Below are positions 1 to 11,361 of a stretch of DNA of 64,000 nucleotides, one piece after another. Under the pieces are notes generated by a model that searched no databases, was not told the DNA's origin, and saw only the letters and a program-made list of their open reading frames with translations. Within the stretch, counting starts at the first letter, position 1. The number at the start of each line of letters is the position of its first letter. The stretch is from Patella vulgata. Its lineage: Eukaryota > Mollusca > Gastropoda > Patellidae. The stretch spans positions 38,613,501 to 38,677,500 of the forward strand of contig NC_065886.2 in NCBI RefSeq assembly GCF_932274485.2. The letters run 5' to 3'. The translations under genes and the position numbers were made by a program.

Positions 1-200
1 GCATATAATTAATATTTTTCAGCGGATATAGATCTGTGGGTCGTTTCAGTGATATATGCTACATAATTAATATTTTTCAGCGGATATATATCTGTAGGTT
101 GTTTTAGTGATACATGCTATGTAAAAATCTCTGATATAAATCTGTGGGTCAATTCAGTGATACATGCTGCGTAAAAAAAACTCTGATATAAAAAAAATAA
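1..200. repeat. minisatellite of about 60 bp
   Basis: About three diverged tandem copies, each containing a GATATA-ATCTGTGGGT core followed by TTCAGTGATACATGCT. The array continues off the left edge of the window. No coding potential is seen. Confidence 0.75.
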
Positions 201-204
201 ATAT

Positions 205-430
205 GTATTGAATGGCAAGCCTAATTATGCAAGTCTAATTATGTAGGCATTAAATGGAGGGACTAATTATGCAAGTCTTCCATGGCAAGCCCAATCATAC
301 AAGTATTCCATGGCAGGACTAATTATGCAAGTATTGAATGCCTGCAGGACTAATTATGTCCACGTAAGTATTAAATGGCAAGACTAATTGTAAGTATTCA
401 ATGACCATACTAATTATACATTAAATGGCT
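205..430. repeat. short tandem repeat, about 35 bp unit
   Basis: Roughly six irregular copies of a unit built around GGACTAATTATGCAAGTATT and ATGGCAAG. Unit length varies, so this is an old array. No gene is seen from here to the 6C-A polyadenylation signal at 855. Confidence 0.7.
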
Positions 431-854
431 CGTAAGTTAACAGGTATGCCTATTAAACTGGCAAGAGTAAATAAAATCTTAAAAATATATATATTTATAT
501 ATTGACAAGTACCCCGTTGCACATAGCACACTTTAGTCTTAAGAATTCGTACAAACATATGCTTCGTGCAACGGAAACAAGTGAATAGTCTTACGTTTCG
601 GACAATATGCAAATATTATAGCAATTAACAGTAGCCTAAATTGTTAAAGAGGTACCCTTACTTTCTCGATCGATTGCACGTGATTTGATTACATATTCCC
701 GAGTTCAATCTGCAAATTCATTGCCGAGATATAGACGTTTTAAGATTCAATACGAATCCTATACGTTATAGCTTCTGACATTCCTGTGAAATACTTTTGT
801 CTAAGGATGCCAGTGCTGGTGTTTTCGATAATAAGGCGAATCTTGCTTCAAATT

Positions 855-860
855 TTTATT
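855..860 (-). promoter_or_regulatory. polyadenylation signal of 6C-A
   Basis: AATAAA on the minus strand, about 110 nt past the 6C-A stop codon, which is a normal 3' UTR distance. It is the first canonical signal downstream of the stop. Confidence 0.6.
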
Positions 861-969
861 GATATGATATTATATAAAATACAAATTTCTCCATGCGTCG
901 CTAATATTCCCGGTTCGTTATTTGATCCAGGAAACTATATTGCATGATTCAGCAAAGAATGTTGGACTG

Positions 970-1046
970 TTAAAACTTGTTGTTTATCATAATCAACACT
1001 GCTGACAGACCCATCAGTACATAACTATAGGACGCCATACATCCAC
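970..1046 (-). CDS. 6C-A exon 4 (hydrophobic tail)
   Basis: 77 nt after acceptor CATTTATTTTAG. It codes GCMASYSYVLMGLSAVL and ends with NNKF and TAA. It is the same length as the last exon in all other copies. Confidence 0.85.
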
Positions 1047-4000
1047 CTAAAATAAATGGAAGTAGTCAATATTTATTATTATGAATACCCTAAATTGAAC
1101 TCACCCAAGAACTAGTGATATTTTTTTTAAGCTTCATCTAAATCGGATAGAAATTGTGACCTCTAGATGGTCCACAACCTGGGCATTACATGCTTTCATA
1201 CTATATGCGTAAAGGGGAGTGAAAGTGTGTGTCGGATTGTCGCGAAATTCGGACTCAACCATAATTATTATGTAACGGTGATATATTTGAACGGTTTTGA
1301 AAATAAGATAAAAATGGTGACCTCTAGAGAGTTCACACGCTAAAAACGTGATATTTCGTACAATCAGGGGTCATAATCCAGACAGTTACGATCCAATACG
1401 CGCCAATATCGAAATGAACCTTTGGATATCACATTGGACTATGAATTAAGAACTAAGAATTAAAAACACTGAATAAAGAGCTGTTTGGTCTTCCATACCT
1501 ATATACGCCAATATCGAAAGAAACTTAGATCTTTCGGTTATAAACATTCATTGTCAGTTTCATCAACTCGTATAAAAATTGTGACCTCTAGAATGTCCTC
1601 AACCTGGGTATTATTAGGCAAATATTGGTCTAGTTCAGTATTGCAGGAAACCACAAAAATAAAACTTCACTTCATTGCTGAGTAATTTTATCAGCCGGAG
1701 ATCCCCCAGAAAGCGTCTCTGACGATCTAGACCCCAAGGAGCTTCTGGGGCTAAGGCGGCCCCTGGACCCCTGCCTAAGGCCAACTTCAAATTTGGCCAA
1801 AGGTCACGAGATGTAAACAGGGCTAGTGGTGTCAGCGACCATGGGGAAAATTGAACTGGCCTTAACACATAGATTTAGCCGATAGTACCGCCCCCCCCCC
1901 CACAAACCAAGAACTGCTTCCACCGGCCCTGCTATCATATTATATATTGTAATGGTGATAATAACGGTAAACGTACCACAGTGTACACCCTTTTTAGCCA
2001 GTTTGTCATACACTGCTTTCTCTTGTGCAGGACTAATATAACAGTCAACATTTTTGTAACATCTAATCATTGTGGCCATTATCCTTAAAAATAAAATCAA
2101 ATAAATTGCTGTAGTATAATATCAGATGAAATCGATGCCAAACTAATTTAAATAGGGATCTATATTTCGTTTCATTATTTATACGTCGGATGACTTCCAT
2201 ACATGTAGTAAAACGAGATTTTGAACTATAAAACAAGAAACGAAATGGTATCTATGTTTTAATCAGATTGTTGTATAGCCTAATTCACGAAAAATAGGGT
2301 TCTTAAAATCCTTTGTAACTTGACACTTTTAAAATCTAGAGTCTAAAATCGCTCTTGGACTGCTTTTTGACTTGGTATTTATGTATTTTGAATATAAATT
2401 ATAGTTTGGTAAAACTGTTGCAGATGTTATTCGTAATAACGTTTATGTCAAGACTCTAGAAATTGCTAAAGACTTAATCCAAAGGTTACGAGGTGTATGC
2501 CTTAAAGGTGGATTTAGGTTGACCAAGTTCATCTGTTCTGATACAGAGGTCTTTGAATCTATTCCAGAGGATGGAAGGGCTAAGGAATTTCGGGAGTTAG
2601 ATTTGAATTTGGACCTACCAGTAGAACGGGCTCTGTGCGTAAAATGGGTTGTTTCATCTGACAGTTTTAGTTTCACAATCACCTTAAAGGACAGACCTGT
2701 AACACGCAGAGGTATCTTGTCCTTGGTATCGTCAATCTTTGACCCACTCGGATTTGTTTCCCCGGTAACGTTAACAGCCAAATGAATACTACAGGGTTTA
2801 TGCCGGCTTGATCTTGACTGGGATGACTCTATACCAGTAGAGTATCAACGACAATGGTTAAACTGGAAGATATAATCTTCTAGCTTTAGAGGAGACAGGG
2901 ATTCAATAATGTTTAAACCAGCTGAATTTGGACCTATACTATCAAACCAAGTTCATATATTTTCGGATGCAAGTTCTACAGCGTAGGGAGCTGTTGCTTA
3001 TCTTCGGCCCAAGGATAATAACTTTTACTAGGTAAAAGTAGACTTACACCCATCTAGACTCGAACTAACGGCCGCTACAATATCAACACGTATTGGCCAA
3101 CTGGTTTTTTGCGGGGGTGGGGGGTGGGGCTTTCATTTCAGGTTTAAGTCCACTCATGTTACCGCATAAACTTTCATCCCATTTGGCATCCTATTAAGCT
3201 ACTGCTTAATTTTATCCCCTCAAAAATGTGGTTCAGCAATGTAACCAAGGCAACCATGGCATCAAAATCTGTGATTCTGTATTTCGGTTCCTACAGGAGC
3301 TGCCTTCGATTCCTTCGGGAGTTGCCGGTCTCATTGTGTAATATTATGCTGAACATATTGTCAAAGATTTAAATTGTTATGATTATATTATAATTAGACG
3401 TTAATAAATGCTAAAGTTAATAATTTGAGTTTATTTAAAGTGACATTTAAGTGATTTTAACGTTTAATAATATTTAAATGACTTTAATGGTGTTATACTT
3501 TAACATGGACAAATTTTGATGTGTTTAAACGGCTGCAGATATAAGTTTGTAAATTGTTCTTCCTAATTTAGGGACCTGGTATGTGCCTTCAGCATTTCGG
3601 GACTAACACGTTGTTCAATTTTATTTCAATAATTCGCTTGCGCGTAGGGGTCTTTAGCAGTGGGAGGAAACCGGAGGACCCGGAGAAAACCCACGAGGTT
3701 GGACAGGCGACCCTACTCCTTGTCACGTACAACCGGGGAATCGAAACCCCGCCAGTTGACTCAATGACAGACCGTATGATACAGCGCAGCGCGCACGTGC
3801 TAACCATTCGGCCATCCACCCCCCCCCCCCCTCAAACTATTTGAAACCGATATTAACGTTAAAGTTCCCCGATAGATACACCGTTATATCATTTAACAGT
3901 TATGTCACACGGTAAACGGGCATTCCAAGAAATTAAGTTAGCTCGTTAAATGAATGATACATTAATACGTAAATAACGTTATATAAATAATTTTTCGGTA

Positions 4001-7000
4001 CATGTAAATAAATTAAAAGGGCCTTTAACACGAGCACACAAATCCAGTTTGGTGTACATTAAATTAAGTTAGCTCGTTTAATGAATGATACATTAATACG
4101 TAAATTACAATATATAAATAATTTTTCGGTATATGTAAATAAATTAAAAGGGCCTTTAACACGAGCACACAAATCCAGTTTGGTTGTACATTAAATTTAA
4201 CCTATACAGTTACACCCAAATGAAAATAAACTTTTTTTTAAGTTTTCGGCCCATTGTAGTAATATCGGACTTCCATGTTATGTTTCCTTTGTGATCGTAA
4301 ATAAAACTGCAGGTTAGTTCGTTTCTACAGCTTTATTATTAAACTTGTTGCAGGGCTCGTTCCTTGTTCTCAATAAAGTATAGATGATTGCTGCTAGGAA
4401 TATCTGGGTGAGCTCTGGTCAATTTCGCTCAACACCCTCTTTTATAACCCCCTTATTTCTGTACGTTAATTTCTGGGTAATTTCCTTCCCAAATATGGAA
4501 TAAACCCCGCCATTCTCCCAAGACCAGGGGGAGAACATTATACCTTATTTGGTTTACCAAACACATGTCATAAACAGATAGAATTTGATGGATATTTTGT
4601 ATGACGGGGGATTTGAGTCAAAAGTCAGTGCTATGTTGTTAGTGCTATTAAAGTCCAATGTTGCAAATGTTGAATGTAATGTGTACATAGGACTAAATCA
4701 AAAGTAAAAAATCCTGTAATACTGACAAATACATCGTGTAAAATGACATCTACTTTTTGTCATTTAACATTTCACAACAAGCCGAAGTCCATCTACCCAG
4801 AACTTTAATCACTGAACTCTGACGTCTTCTCATTTGACACTCGCCCTATGTATTGTACCCTTCGACATATGTCTTGTGTATCGTAACACAGAACAAGTAA
4901 TGAAATTAGCCAGTATGCAAATTAGTTCACACGGTATCTATTTTTAATCACGTGACATCTCGCGTGAAGAAAACATAATTTTCTAGCAGTGAATTTCCCC
5001 CGCATGAGACCTTCAACCGGGTGTTGATTTCATGATTTTTTTTCTACATAAAGAAAGAAAAGTAAAATATCCCGGCTTCCACATATAACACAAGAGATTT
5101 TTCGTAGAATTCATAGACTTTCCTACGAAGAATTTTACTCTGAAGTCGCCAGGGTTTTGTGTGAACGTGTGCGGCAGTCCATGAGCAATGTGGTCGACAT
5201 AAAAAGTTGCCACAACAACCATCCTGCCCTTCATGAGAAGTATATATAATACAAAATATAATAGTTCAACAAATAAAAGGAGAAGAATGAACAATGGCCC
5301 ATGGATGGGTATTATATAATTTATGAACAGAATAGCTTTATAATGCAAAAGATGACAGCACCAAAACAGTCATACAGCTGAGATGTCACGTGATCAAAAA
5401 TAAGTACCGTGTGAACTAATTTGCATACTGGCTAATTTCATCACTTGTTCTGTGTTACGATACACAAGACATATGCCGAAGGGTACAATACATGGGGCGA
5501 GTGTCAAATGAGAAGATGTCAGAGTTCAGTGTTTAAAGTTCTGGGTAGATGGACTTCGGCTTGTTGTGAAATGTTAAATGACAAAAAGTAGATGTCATTT
5601 TACACGATGTATTTGTCAGTATTACAGGATTTTTTTACTTTTGACTTAGTCCAATTTACACATTACATTCAACATTTGCAACATTGGACATGTAATAGCA
5701 CTAACAACATAGCACTGACTTTTGACTCAAATCCCCCGTCATAATTTTGACAATGGTAAGGATTTTACCAAAATATCACGTATCATTCACTTTCATTAGT
5801 ACGTAGGATTTGACTCTATAGAAAGTGTTAACCAATAATTAGTTAAACATACAATATGGTCTCGAGGACCAAAGTACTACACTATGTAAATAAATGAAAA
5901 TTATCTTATCGGAGTTTCAATTCTGAACATTATATAATCCAATGTCCAATCGTTAACATCCATTATAAAAGAGGATGAATTAGGTCTCAATGCGCCTTTA
6001 TTAGCAGACGAAAGGTGTTTAATTTCTTCTTTTTTTTTTTTTTTAGCTTTTTTAGATGGGGTATAAGGTTCATAATGAGATTTAGAGTAGAAAATAGAAA
6101 ATCAAAAGTAAAAGTAAAAGAGGGTTAAATGCTTAAAATTTCAACCACATAAAAAATATATTATCATTCATTTTCATATAATTCAGATTCAAAATCCATA
6201 AATACCGAGTCACAATGTATAGTCCAAGGGCGATTTTAAACTCTAGATTTAAAAGTGTCAGATTAAAGAGGATTTTGAGAACCCTTGGTTTTCGTGAATT
6301 AGGCTATGCAACAATCTGATTAAAAGATAGATCCTATTTTCGTTTCTTGTTTTATAGTTCAAAATCTCGTTTTACTACATATGTGGAGGCCATCGGACGT
6401 ACAAAAAATGAAACCACTTCCTAAATAAAGATGGGCCTACGCCATTCCGGTGCAATGAGGGAAATTTTATCTGGACTGCATCACAACGGCCTACTATTAT
6501 TTCGAATTCCAACTGCCACAGGTTTTTTTACGTGCACACCATCTCTATTATACAACGATTTAGATTAGATATAAAGTTAAATTGAAACACTTACGAGCAG
6601 AATTCCTTTCTTATTTCTTCCACAGGCTTGCTTAAACTGTCAGATAAATTAAGTAAAGCTTTCAAGTGGGGCTCATCACACGTTTTACGTCTAGATTCAG
6701 TACACACAGCCGTCGTTTTATTGCTAGTCATCAAACCTGTAATAACATGAAAACATAAATAATCCATCTCCGGTAAGTTCCTTTCTCTATGTATAGTCCA
6801 GAATATTTAGACCATAACGTTGCAAAAAATAGAATTTCGTTGCTGGATCAACGGCACTATACCTGGGGAAACGATCATATAAAAATGAATTGATCATAAA
6901 ATGAAATAAAATGGGGTTTAGCGACCTATTGTTCTGCTTTGAGGGAAATTTTCCCCGGGAAGCGGCGCTACGGCCTACTCTTATATTGAATTCCAACTGC

Positions 7001-7781
7001 CAAGGCTCTTTCACTTGCACGTCAGTGTGTACACAGGACCTCGGTTTTTTCGTCCCATCCGAACAACTAGACAACTGCCGTTGTCAAGCTCTCCGTCCTG
7101 CACCACGGACAAGGGGGAACCACGCCGGAAAATACCAATGAACTTTCTCGGTCAACACCAGGAGTGAAACCGCGACCCCCAGGCTAGCGAGCAAGCGTCT
7201 TACTCACTTAGCCATCATGGCTGCTACGATCATATAAACTCGGCATTTGACAAATAAATGAATGCAAAATTGTCCTTTCGGGATTTTTAATTTTTAAACA
7301 AAAACCAACATGTAGATAAACATTTTGTACGCGGGTGGACGGCCGTTTTCAGTCCCACCCGACCGACTAGGCACAATTTCCAGCGCAGATTATACAAATT
7401 AGTTGCTTATTAAATTGTGCTTACCCAACAATAACATTTTAAATCATATATAAAAGAAATTAATAACCTGTTTAATGAAGCATCCCAGTCGGTGCAGGCC
7501 AGTAGGGCGTTAAACCCCATTTCATTTCATTTCATCTAGCACAGACATGTTCGAATAATTTATTGGAATATGCTTAACCAACAATAATTTAAATTCGTAT
7601 ATAAAAAAATCATAACTCAACATATTTAATAAATCATCAACACATAAAATATAACAACTTTTTTTAAAAGGCATATAAAGAATTGCGTTTTGTTGTGGTG
7701 TGATTAAAAATGGCAATATTTTCGATATTGATATAAATTATACTTACATATGTACAGAGCGAGAATAATTAAAATCCTCAT
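970..7781 (-). CDS. 6C-A: small secreted six-cysteine protein with hydrophobic tail, 4 exons
   Basis: Spliced gene read from 7781 down to 970; exons 7748-7781, 6595-6736, 1977-2083 and 970-1046 (34, 142, 107 and 77 nt; total 360 nt = 119 codons plus TAA). Every junction has GT/AG and the phases (1, 2, 1) join in frame. Residues 1-21 form a hydrophobic signal peptide (MRILIILALYI...). The core six cysteines are at 23, 31, 58, 67, 73 and 94, and an extra one is at 97. Residues about 98-115 are hydrophobic and run to the C-terminus, like a GPI-attachment signal. A TATA box lies about 70 bp upstream of the ATG and AATAAA follows the stop. Exon lengths and phases match 6C-B, 6C-D and part of 6C-C. 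I do not recognise a named family. A secreted or surface role is inferred; the biochemical function is unknown. Confidence 0.85.
1110..1670. repeat. satellite-like repeat inside 6C-A intron 3
   Basis: Diverged copies of the unit that also forms the array at about 51.5-52.5 kb, recognisable by ATTGTGACCTCTAGA, GTACAATCAGGGG and TACGCGCCAATATCGAAA. It lies within intron 3 (1047-1976). Confidence 0.7.
1977..2083 (-). CDS. 6C-A exon 3
   Basis: 107 nt, acceptor TATTTTTAAG, donor GTACGT, phase 2 in and phase 1 out. It codes CYKNVDC (the C-x5-C pair) and ends at KKGVHC, the sixth core cysteine, just before the junction. Confidence 0.85.
2150..2365. repeat. left arm of a 4-kb-spaced inverted repeat
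   Basis: About 215 bp that recur inverted at 6215-6430; shared words include TAGTAAAACGAGATTTTGAA and TTTTAATCAGATTGTTG. Both arms are in intron 2 of 6C-A and bracket the BEL/Pao fossil, a SINE and the foldback element. They could be the ends of an old composite insertion, or two separate copies of one repeat. Confidence 0.65.
2415..3115 (+). mobile_element. BEL/Pao LTR-element fossil (reverse transcriptase part)
   Basis: Plus-strand translation has the conserved Pao-type stretch after the RT active site: LKGGFRLTKF, LPVERALC, TRRGILSLVSSIFDPLGFVSP, and then a trace of the RNase H region. It is a short, broken internal fragment with several breaks and no LTRs. It is in intron 2 of 6C-A and is clearly older than the BEL/Pao element at 40-46.6 kb. 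Confidence 0.85.
3560..3830 (-). mobile_element. SINE-B copy
   Basis: tRNA-derived SINE in minus orientation: a head with TGGCCGAATGGTTAGCACG (box A) and GGGTTTCGATTCCCC (box B), then the SINE-B body with GGTCTTTAGCAGTGGGAGG in the antisense view. It lies in 6C-A intron 2. Confidence 0.8.
3931..4196. repeat. 131-bp tandem duplication
   Basis: Two adjacent near-identical copies (3931-4061 and 4062-4196), each starting AATTAAGTTAGCTCGTT and ending with AATCCAGTTTGG and TACATTAAATT. There are few differences, so the duplication is recent. Confidence 0.85.
4197..4601. other. intronic DNA without recognised feature
   Basis: Part of 6C-A intron 2. It contains AATAAA-like words and a C-rich stretch but no ORF, SINE or splice-flanked exon that I can support. 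Confidence 0.4.
4602..5741. mobile_element. 1.1-kb foldback element with about 365-bp inverted arms
   Basis: Left arm 4602-4968 and right arm 5378-5741 are near-perfect inverted copies, beginning TGACGGGGGATTTGAGTC and ending with its complement. The spacer of about 410 bp has no convincing ORF. TA flanks both ends, which would fit a TA target duplication. It is a non-autonomous DNA element inside 6C-A intron 2 and could form a long hairpin in the pre-mRNA. Confidence 0.85.
6215..6430. repeat. right arm of the inverted repeat (see 2150-2365)
   Basis: Reverse-complement copy of 2150-2365, ending just upstream of a SINE-A fragment and about 165 bp from 6C-A exon 2. Confidence 0.65.
6435..6545 (-). 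mobile_element. SINE-A fragment
   Basis: Body fragment of the ATTTC-tailed SINE with GAGGGAAATTTTATC and TCGAATTCCAACTGCCA. Both ends are missing. Confidence 0.65.
6595..6736 (-). CDS. 6C-A exon 2
   Basis: 142 nt, acceptor TTATTACAG, donor GTAAGT, phase 1 in and phase 2 out. It codes the end of the signal peptide and cysteines 1-3, including CTESRRKTC and EEIRKEFC. Confidence 0.85.
6903..7226 (-). mobile_element. SINE-A copy in 6C-A intron 1
   Basis: Nearly full-length copy in minus orientation, running from the tail GGGGTTTAGCG to the tRNA-like head CTTACTCACTTAGCCATCATGG. Confidence 0.8.
7475..7538 (+). mobile_element. SINE-A 3' tail fragment
   Basis: Only the 3' end, AGGGCGTTAAACCCC followed by (ATTTC)n, in 6C-A intron 1. 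Confidence 0.65.
7748..7781 (-). CDS. 6C-A exon 1
   Basis: 34 nt from the ATG to a GTAAGT donor, phase 1. It codes the start of the signal peptide, MRILIILALYI. The first exon of 6C-B is the same length. Confidence 0.85.
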
Positions 7782-7847
7782 TGTCGTATGTTTAGATCCC
7801 TGTATTAACCTATCTAATAAATAGGCTATTTAAATCACGGCTTTGTG

Positions 7848-7856
7848 TTTTATATA
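7848..7856 (-). promoter_or_regulatory. TATA box of 6C-A
   Basis: TATATAAAA on the minus strand, about 70 bp upstream of the 6C-A start codon, leaving a short 5' UTR of about 40 nt. The placement is similar to 6C-B and the lectin-PAN gene. Confidence 0.7.
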
Positions 7857-8512
7857 GACGAATGAATCAGATGGGGGTTAACGTCCTACCGTTCGACACA
7901 AACCAGGCTATAATGAAGACGTGGTCTTTTTTATAGAAGTTATTTAACCAGCCAGGTTATTGAAGGAAAATATTGCATAATTTATTTAGGTTTTAATTGA
8001 ATTAGGCGTTCACGATTGCAAAATAGATACACAATGCAGATACAGAATTGTTCAATTTTTCTACCAAAGCACAGATAGTGTACCTGACTGTCGCCCTGTT
8101 GTCAGATTGCGCAATGGGTTTGCTTATGGACTTTATGTACACATTTCTTACTATTGTCTGGACAATGTAAGAGATTACTCAACATGAACACTAATATCTT
8201 AAGGAACGCCCTATTCCAAAGGGTGAGGTGGTGTATGCAAAGAATAAAAAATGTACCACCAGTTTTGACCGACATAAACATCAAAACGGAGGATTTAATG
8301 TCAATAAACTAGTTTTATTAAAGTTAGAGTTTTTCTTAGAGAAAGAGTAAAGGAATTATATGTTTCTTTAAATTTCTACAAACAAGCTGATCGCATCTCT
8401 AACAGGGTACGAAGCCGGGGAATAATCACCTTAAAGTAGTTGCTATATGAGAGTGAGATGTAATCTGGAGGTGTGTAATTCAGTAGAAATAGCCTGTACA
8501 TTCAATTGCTTG

Positions 8513-8897
8513 GGGATCACGTGGCTAAGTGGGTAAAACGCTGGCTCGCTAACCTGGAGGTCGGGTGTTCGATCCCTGCATTGGTCGAGAAAGTTCATCC
8601 AGATTTTCCGACGTGGTCCCCCCTTGCCAGTGATGCAGTTTTGGAGGACCTGACAAGGACAGCTGTCTAGTCGTTCGGATGGGACGAAAAACCGAGGTCC
8701 CGTGTACACATTGGCGTGCACGTAAAAGACCCCTTGACAGTTGGAATTCGATATAAAAGTAAGCCGTAGTGCCGCTGTCCGGGCAAAATTTCCCTCACAA
8801 CACTGTATAAGTGTATGGCGTATGCCCGTCTTCATTAGCCCAGTTCGGAGCAGAACAGTAGGACGTTAAACCCCATTTCATTTCATTTTCATTTCTG
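8513..8897 (+). mobile_element. SINE-A, full-length reference copy
   Basis: Best copy of the family. The tRNA-like head has box A TGGCTAAGTGGGTAAAACGC and box B GGTGTTCGATCCC, then a body of about 300 bp, the core GGACGTTAAAC and an ATTTC-repeat tail. No other feature is seen around it. Confidence 0.85.
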
Positions 8898-8899
8898 TT

Positions 8900-10679
8900 T
8901 TTATTTATTCTATACTTAATAAAAAACATGGTAATGCATGGTAACTCCTGTTTTCCTTTTACATTCGTCACTTGGAACGTGTTTAACCAGTTCTATCACA
9001 TATGACTGTGAAAATAGCTAACACCGATATTGTCTTTTAAGCGTTAATATAACCTATGCAATGAGTATAGTTTACATACGGACTAGCTATTATTTGCCCC
9101 TTGACATCAATGTTGAATAGCTGTAACATCACAGGCTGTAGCTTTTTGCTCAACATTCCCTTGGTTCCAATCTTTAATCTTTATAGGGGACCGCATTGGC
9201 GCTCTCCTCATCATAATTTTGTGTGTGGTAAGGGGGGAGGGGGGGGGGCGTTTAGATTTTTTCTAGGAGGATTTGATGTTGACTGGGGTGAAAATGTCAT
9301 TCCCGATGTAATAATTGCTCTTTTCAAAGACACTTTACCCCTCCTACCCCTCCTATATATATATATAATATTATCAGTATTGACCCAAACTGATATGAAA
9401 GACCAAAGAGTCAACCAAAAGAAGCAGGAAAAGGAGAAAAAAATTTAAAGGGAATATTTATAACTTGCACAACATGAACTAAAGGGATATACATAATGGA
9501 CCGGGTCAACAGCTTGTGTAAATAATTTCTGCATCTCAGTGATGCCCTTGGCCACTCTTTGATCCTAATATTAGCAATATGAAAAAAAAAGACATTTTAA
9601 ATATGTCAAACATATGAATTAAATCTTTTTCTTCAAGTTAAGTTGTACAACAAAGTATATGTATAAAAATATATGTATAAAAAAAATAATTGCACCCTTG
9701 ATCGGTTTATCCCGCCATAGCAACCCTAGCCCTAACAGTCTTTTCCCTGCGCAGTTATAAACATGAAATCTACATGTCTATCCTATTGAAAGGAAGAATC
9801 CTATTGATTTACGATGCGGAGATTTAGTTCTAAGATCGCCGACAGACTCGAAACATTCACCTGTACGGAGGACCGGACAGACAAGCTCACCCGACTGTTA
9901 AATCTGCAATACTCACCTAGCCTCTTCGTGACATACCCAGTTCTTACCGACCGTTGATTATCAGGTGTACCATATATAAAATTATGCCGATGTCGCAATA
10001 CTCACCGAGTCACTTGGCTTTCCAGTTCACCATCAAAAGGGAAGCGGGTGAGTTGGCAGCAAAGATCAGGCGCTGGGCGGTTACAAGGAACAATATGGAG
10101 ATCGAAGAAATATGCACAAGTATATTTTCTCTGAAATTGAACCACCTTTGATCATCGACAAACAATTAACATAATATGTATAAAGGACCAGGCGAAATCC
10201 CAAGAGGTTGGACAGGCGACCCTGTGGGGAATCGAAACCACGCCACTTGACTCAATGACAAACCTTTTGATCCAACGTACACCCCTCTCCCTCTCCTGAA
10301 CTGTAAAACGTTAAACCCCATTTCATTCACATTTAAGGTAACGCTATGCTTCCATCATACTAGGTCGACCATCAACTGATCTGCAATGGTGGTGCGATGA
10401 TGATTAATTTTGAGATTGTTCGTGTGGGACAATGAACGCTGGGAAAGCACCCCTATATATTTACCTCAATTTGTTTATCTTTTAAAAAAAGAATATGTCA
10501 TTCAATCCCTCAAATTAAATTTCGCAACAATTTTGATATCAACACCTCTTTCAAATAATGGCTGATAAGATATTTGCCCCGTCATCAACGTTTGACTTTT
10601 CAGTTACATCGGGAATGTTGAAATTAGATCTTAATAATATAGAAAATACGAAACAAATAGGTTAAGACATCGTTAATAG
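8900..10679. other. intergenic, no supported gene
   Basis: Holds a G-run near 9235, a short AT run near 9358 and SINE-B debris near 10190-10300. The ORFs here are short and show no domain, and I found no 6C-type exon that passes splice and phase tests. Confidence 0.4.
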
Positions 10680-11274
10680 TTAAAGGGGCATTATGGGGTA
10701 TTAGATAAAGTGTGGGAGTGGACAGTTCTCGCTATAATGGATAACATAAAGGGAATATGCTGAAAATGTCAGTCAAATTGCTCCACTCTAAACCGAGATG
10801 TTAGGGATAGAATTTTAGGCCTAGCCTCGATCATCATTGCTAAAGTCGATACGAGATAAAACAAAGTCTCGATTATCCATTTTGATGTTTAACACAAGAT
10901 ATACAGTGTGCTATGAGGCAACAGCGCCGTTTCCGTTCATTCTTCGTCCAATTTCACCTGCCAAGGAATCTTTTGCATATACGCCAACGTTCAAACGATA
11001 CTCATCCTAAAGGCACGAATGCCGTTAATTACCACACATGAGAACCGCAGCAAACAGAAAGAGAGACGACATTCCAATGGACAAGACACAAAAACTCACG
11101 GATATTGTCAGCAATAAACAACAAAATATTATTATCGATCCTAAGAGAGATAAAACTGATAAATATAACTACCAATATAAGTAGATTGTATTTAAACATA
11201 TGCATGATCTTGTTTTTTACTATAATAGTGAGAACTGCCAGCTCTTTATCTAATCTTCCATAATGCCTCTTTAA
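10680..11274. mobile_element. TTAA-flanked MITE (piggyBac-type target site)
   Basis: 595 bp with TTAA at both ends and inverted termini of about 50 bp: AGGGGCATTATGG...GATAAAG...GACAGTTCTCGCTATA on the left and the complement on the right. There is no ORF. Single or paired ends of related elements occur near 12226, 14800, 28016 and 31400. Confidence 0.8.
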
Positions 11275-11361
11275 TGTATATACCTTAAGAGGTTCAAAAT
11301 CCGTTCTGTTACAGATAGAGGGATGGCCTGTTAGTCAATGTGCCGTACAACTTGCCATTCT

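Noticed and set aside
1-430. CRISPR-like array
   Set aside because: Repeats are irregular, spacers are not unique and the genome is eukaryotic; plain minisatellites.
8102-8284. Minus-strand ORF with CPDNSKKC, similar to the C-x6-C of exon 2
   Set aside because: No phase-1 acceptor or GT donor at the right places, and it lies upstream of the 6C-A promoter with no other exons nearby.
9101-9230. Possible extra 6C exon 3 on the plus strand (CNITGC ... FVC before GTAAGG)
   Set aside because: The phase fits, but the cysteine spacing is x4 instead of x5, the acceptor is weak, the peptide is unlike the others and no partner exons were found.
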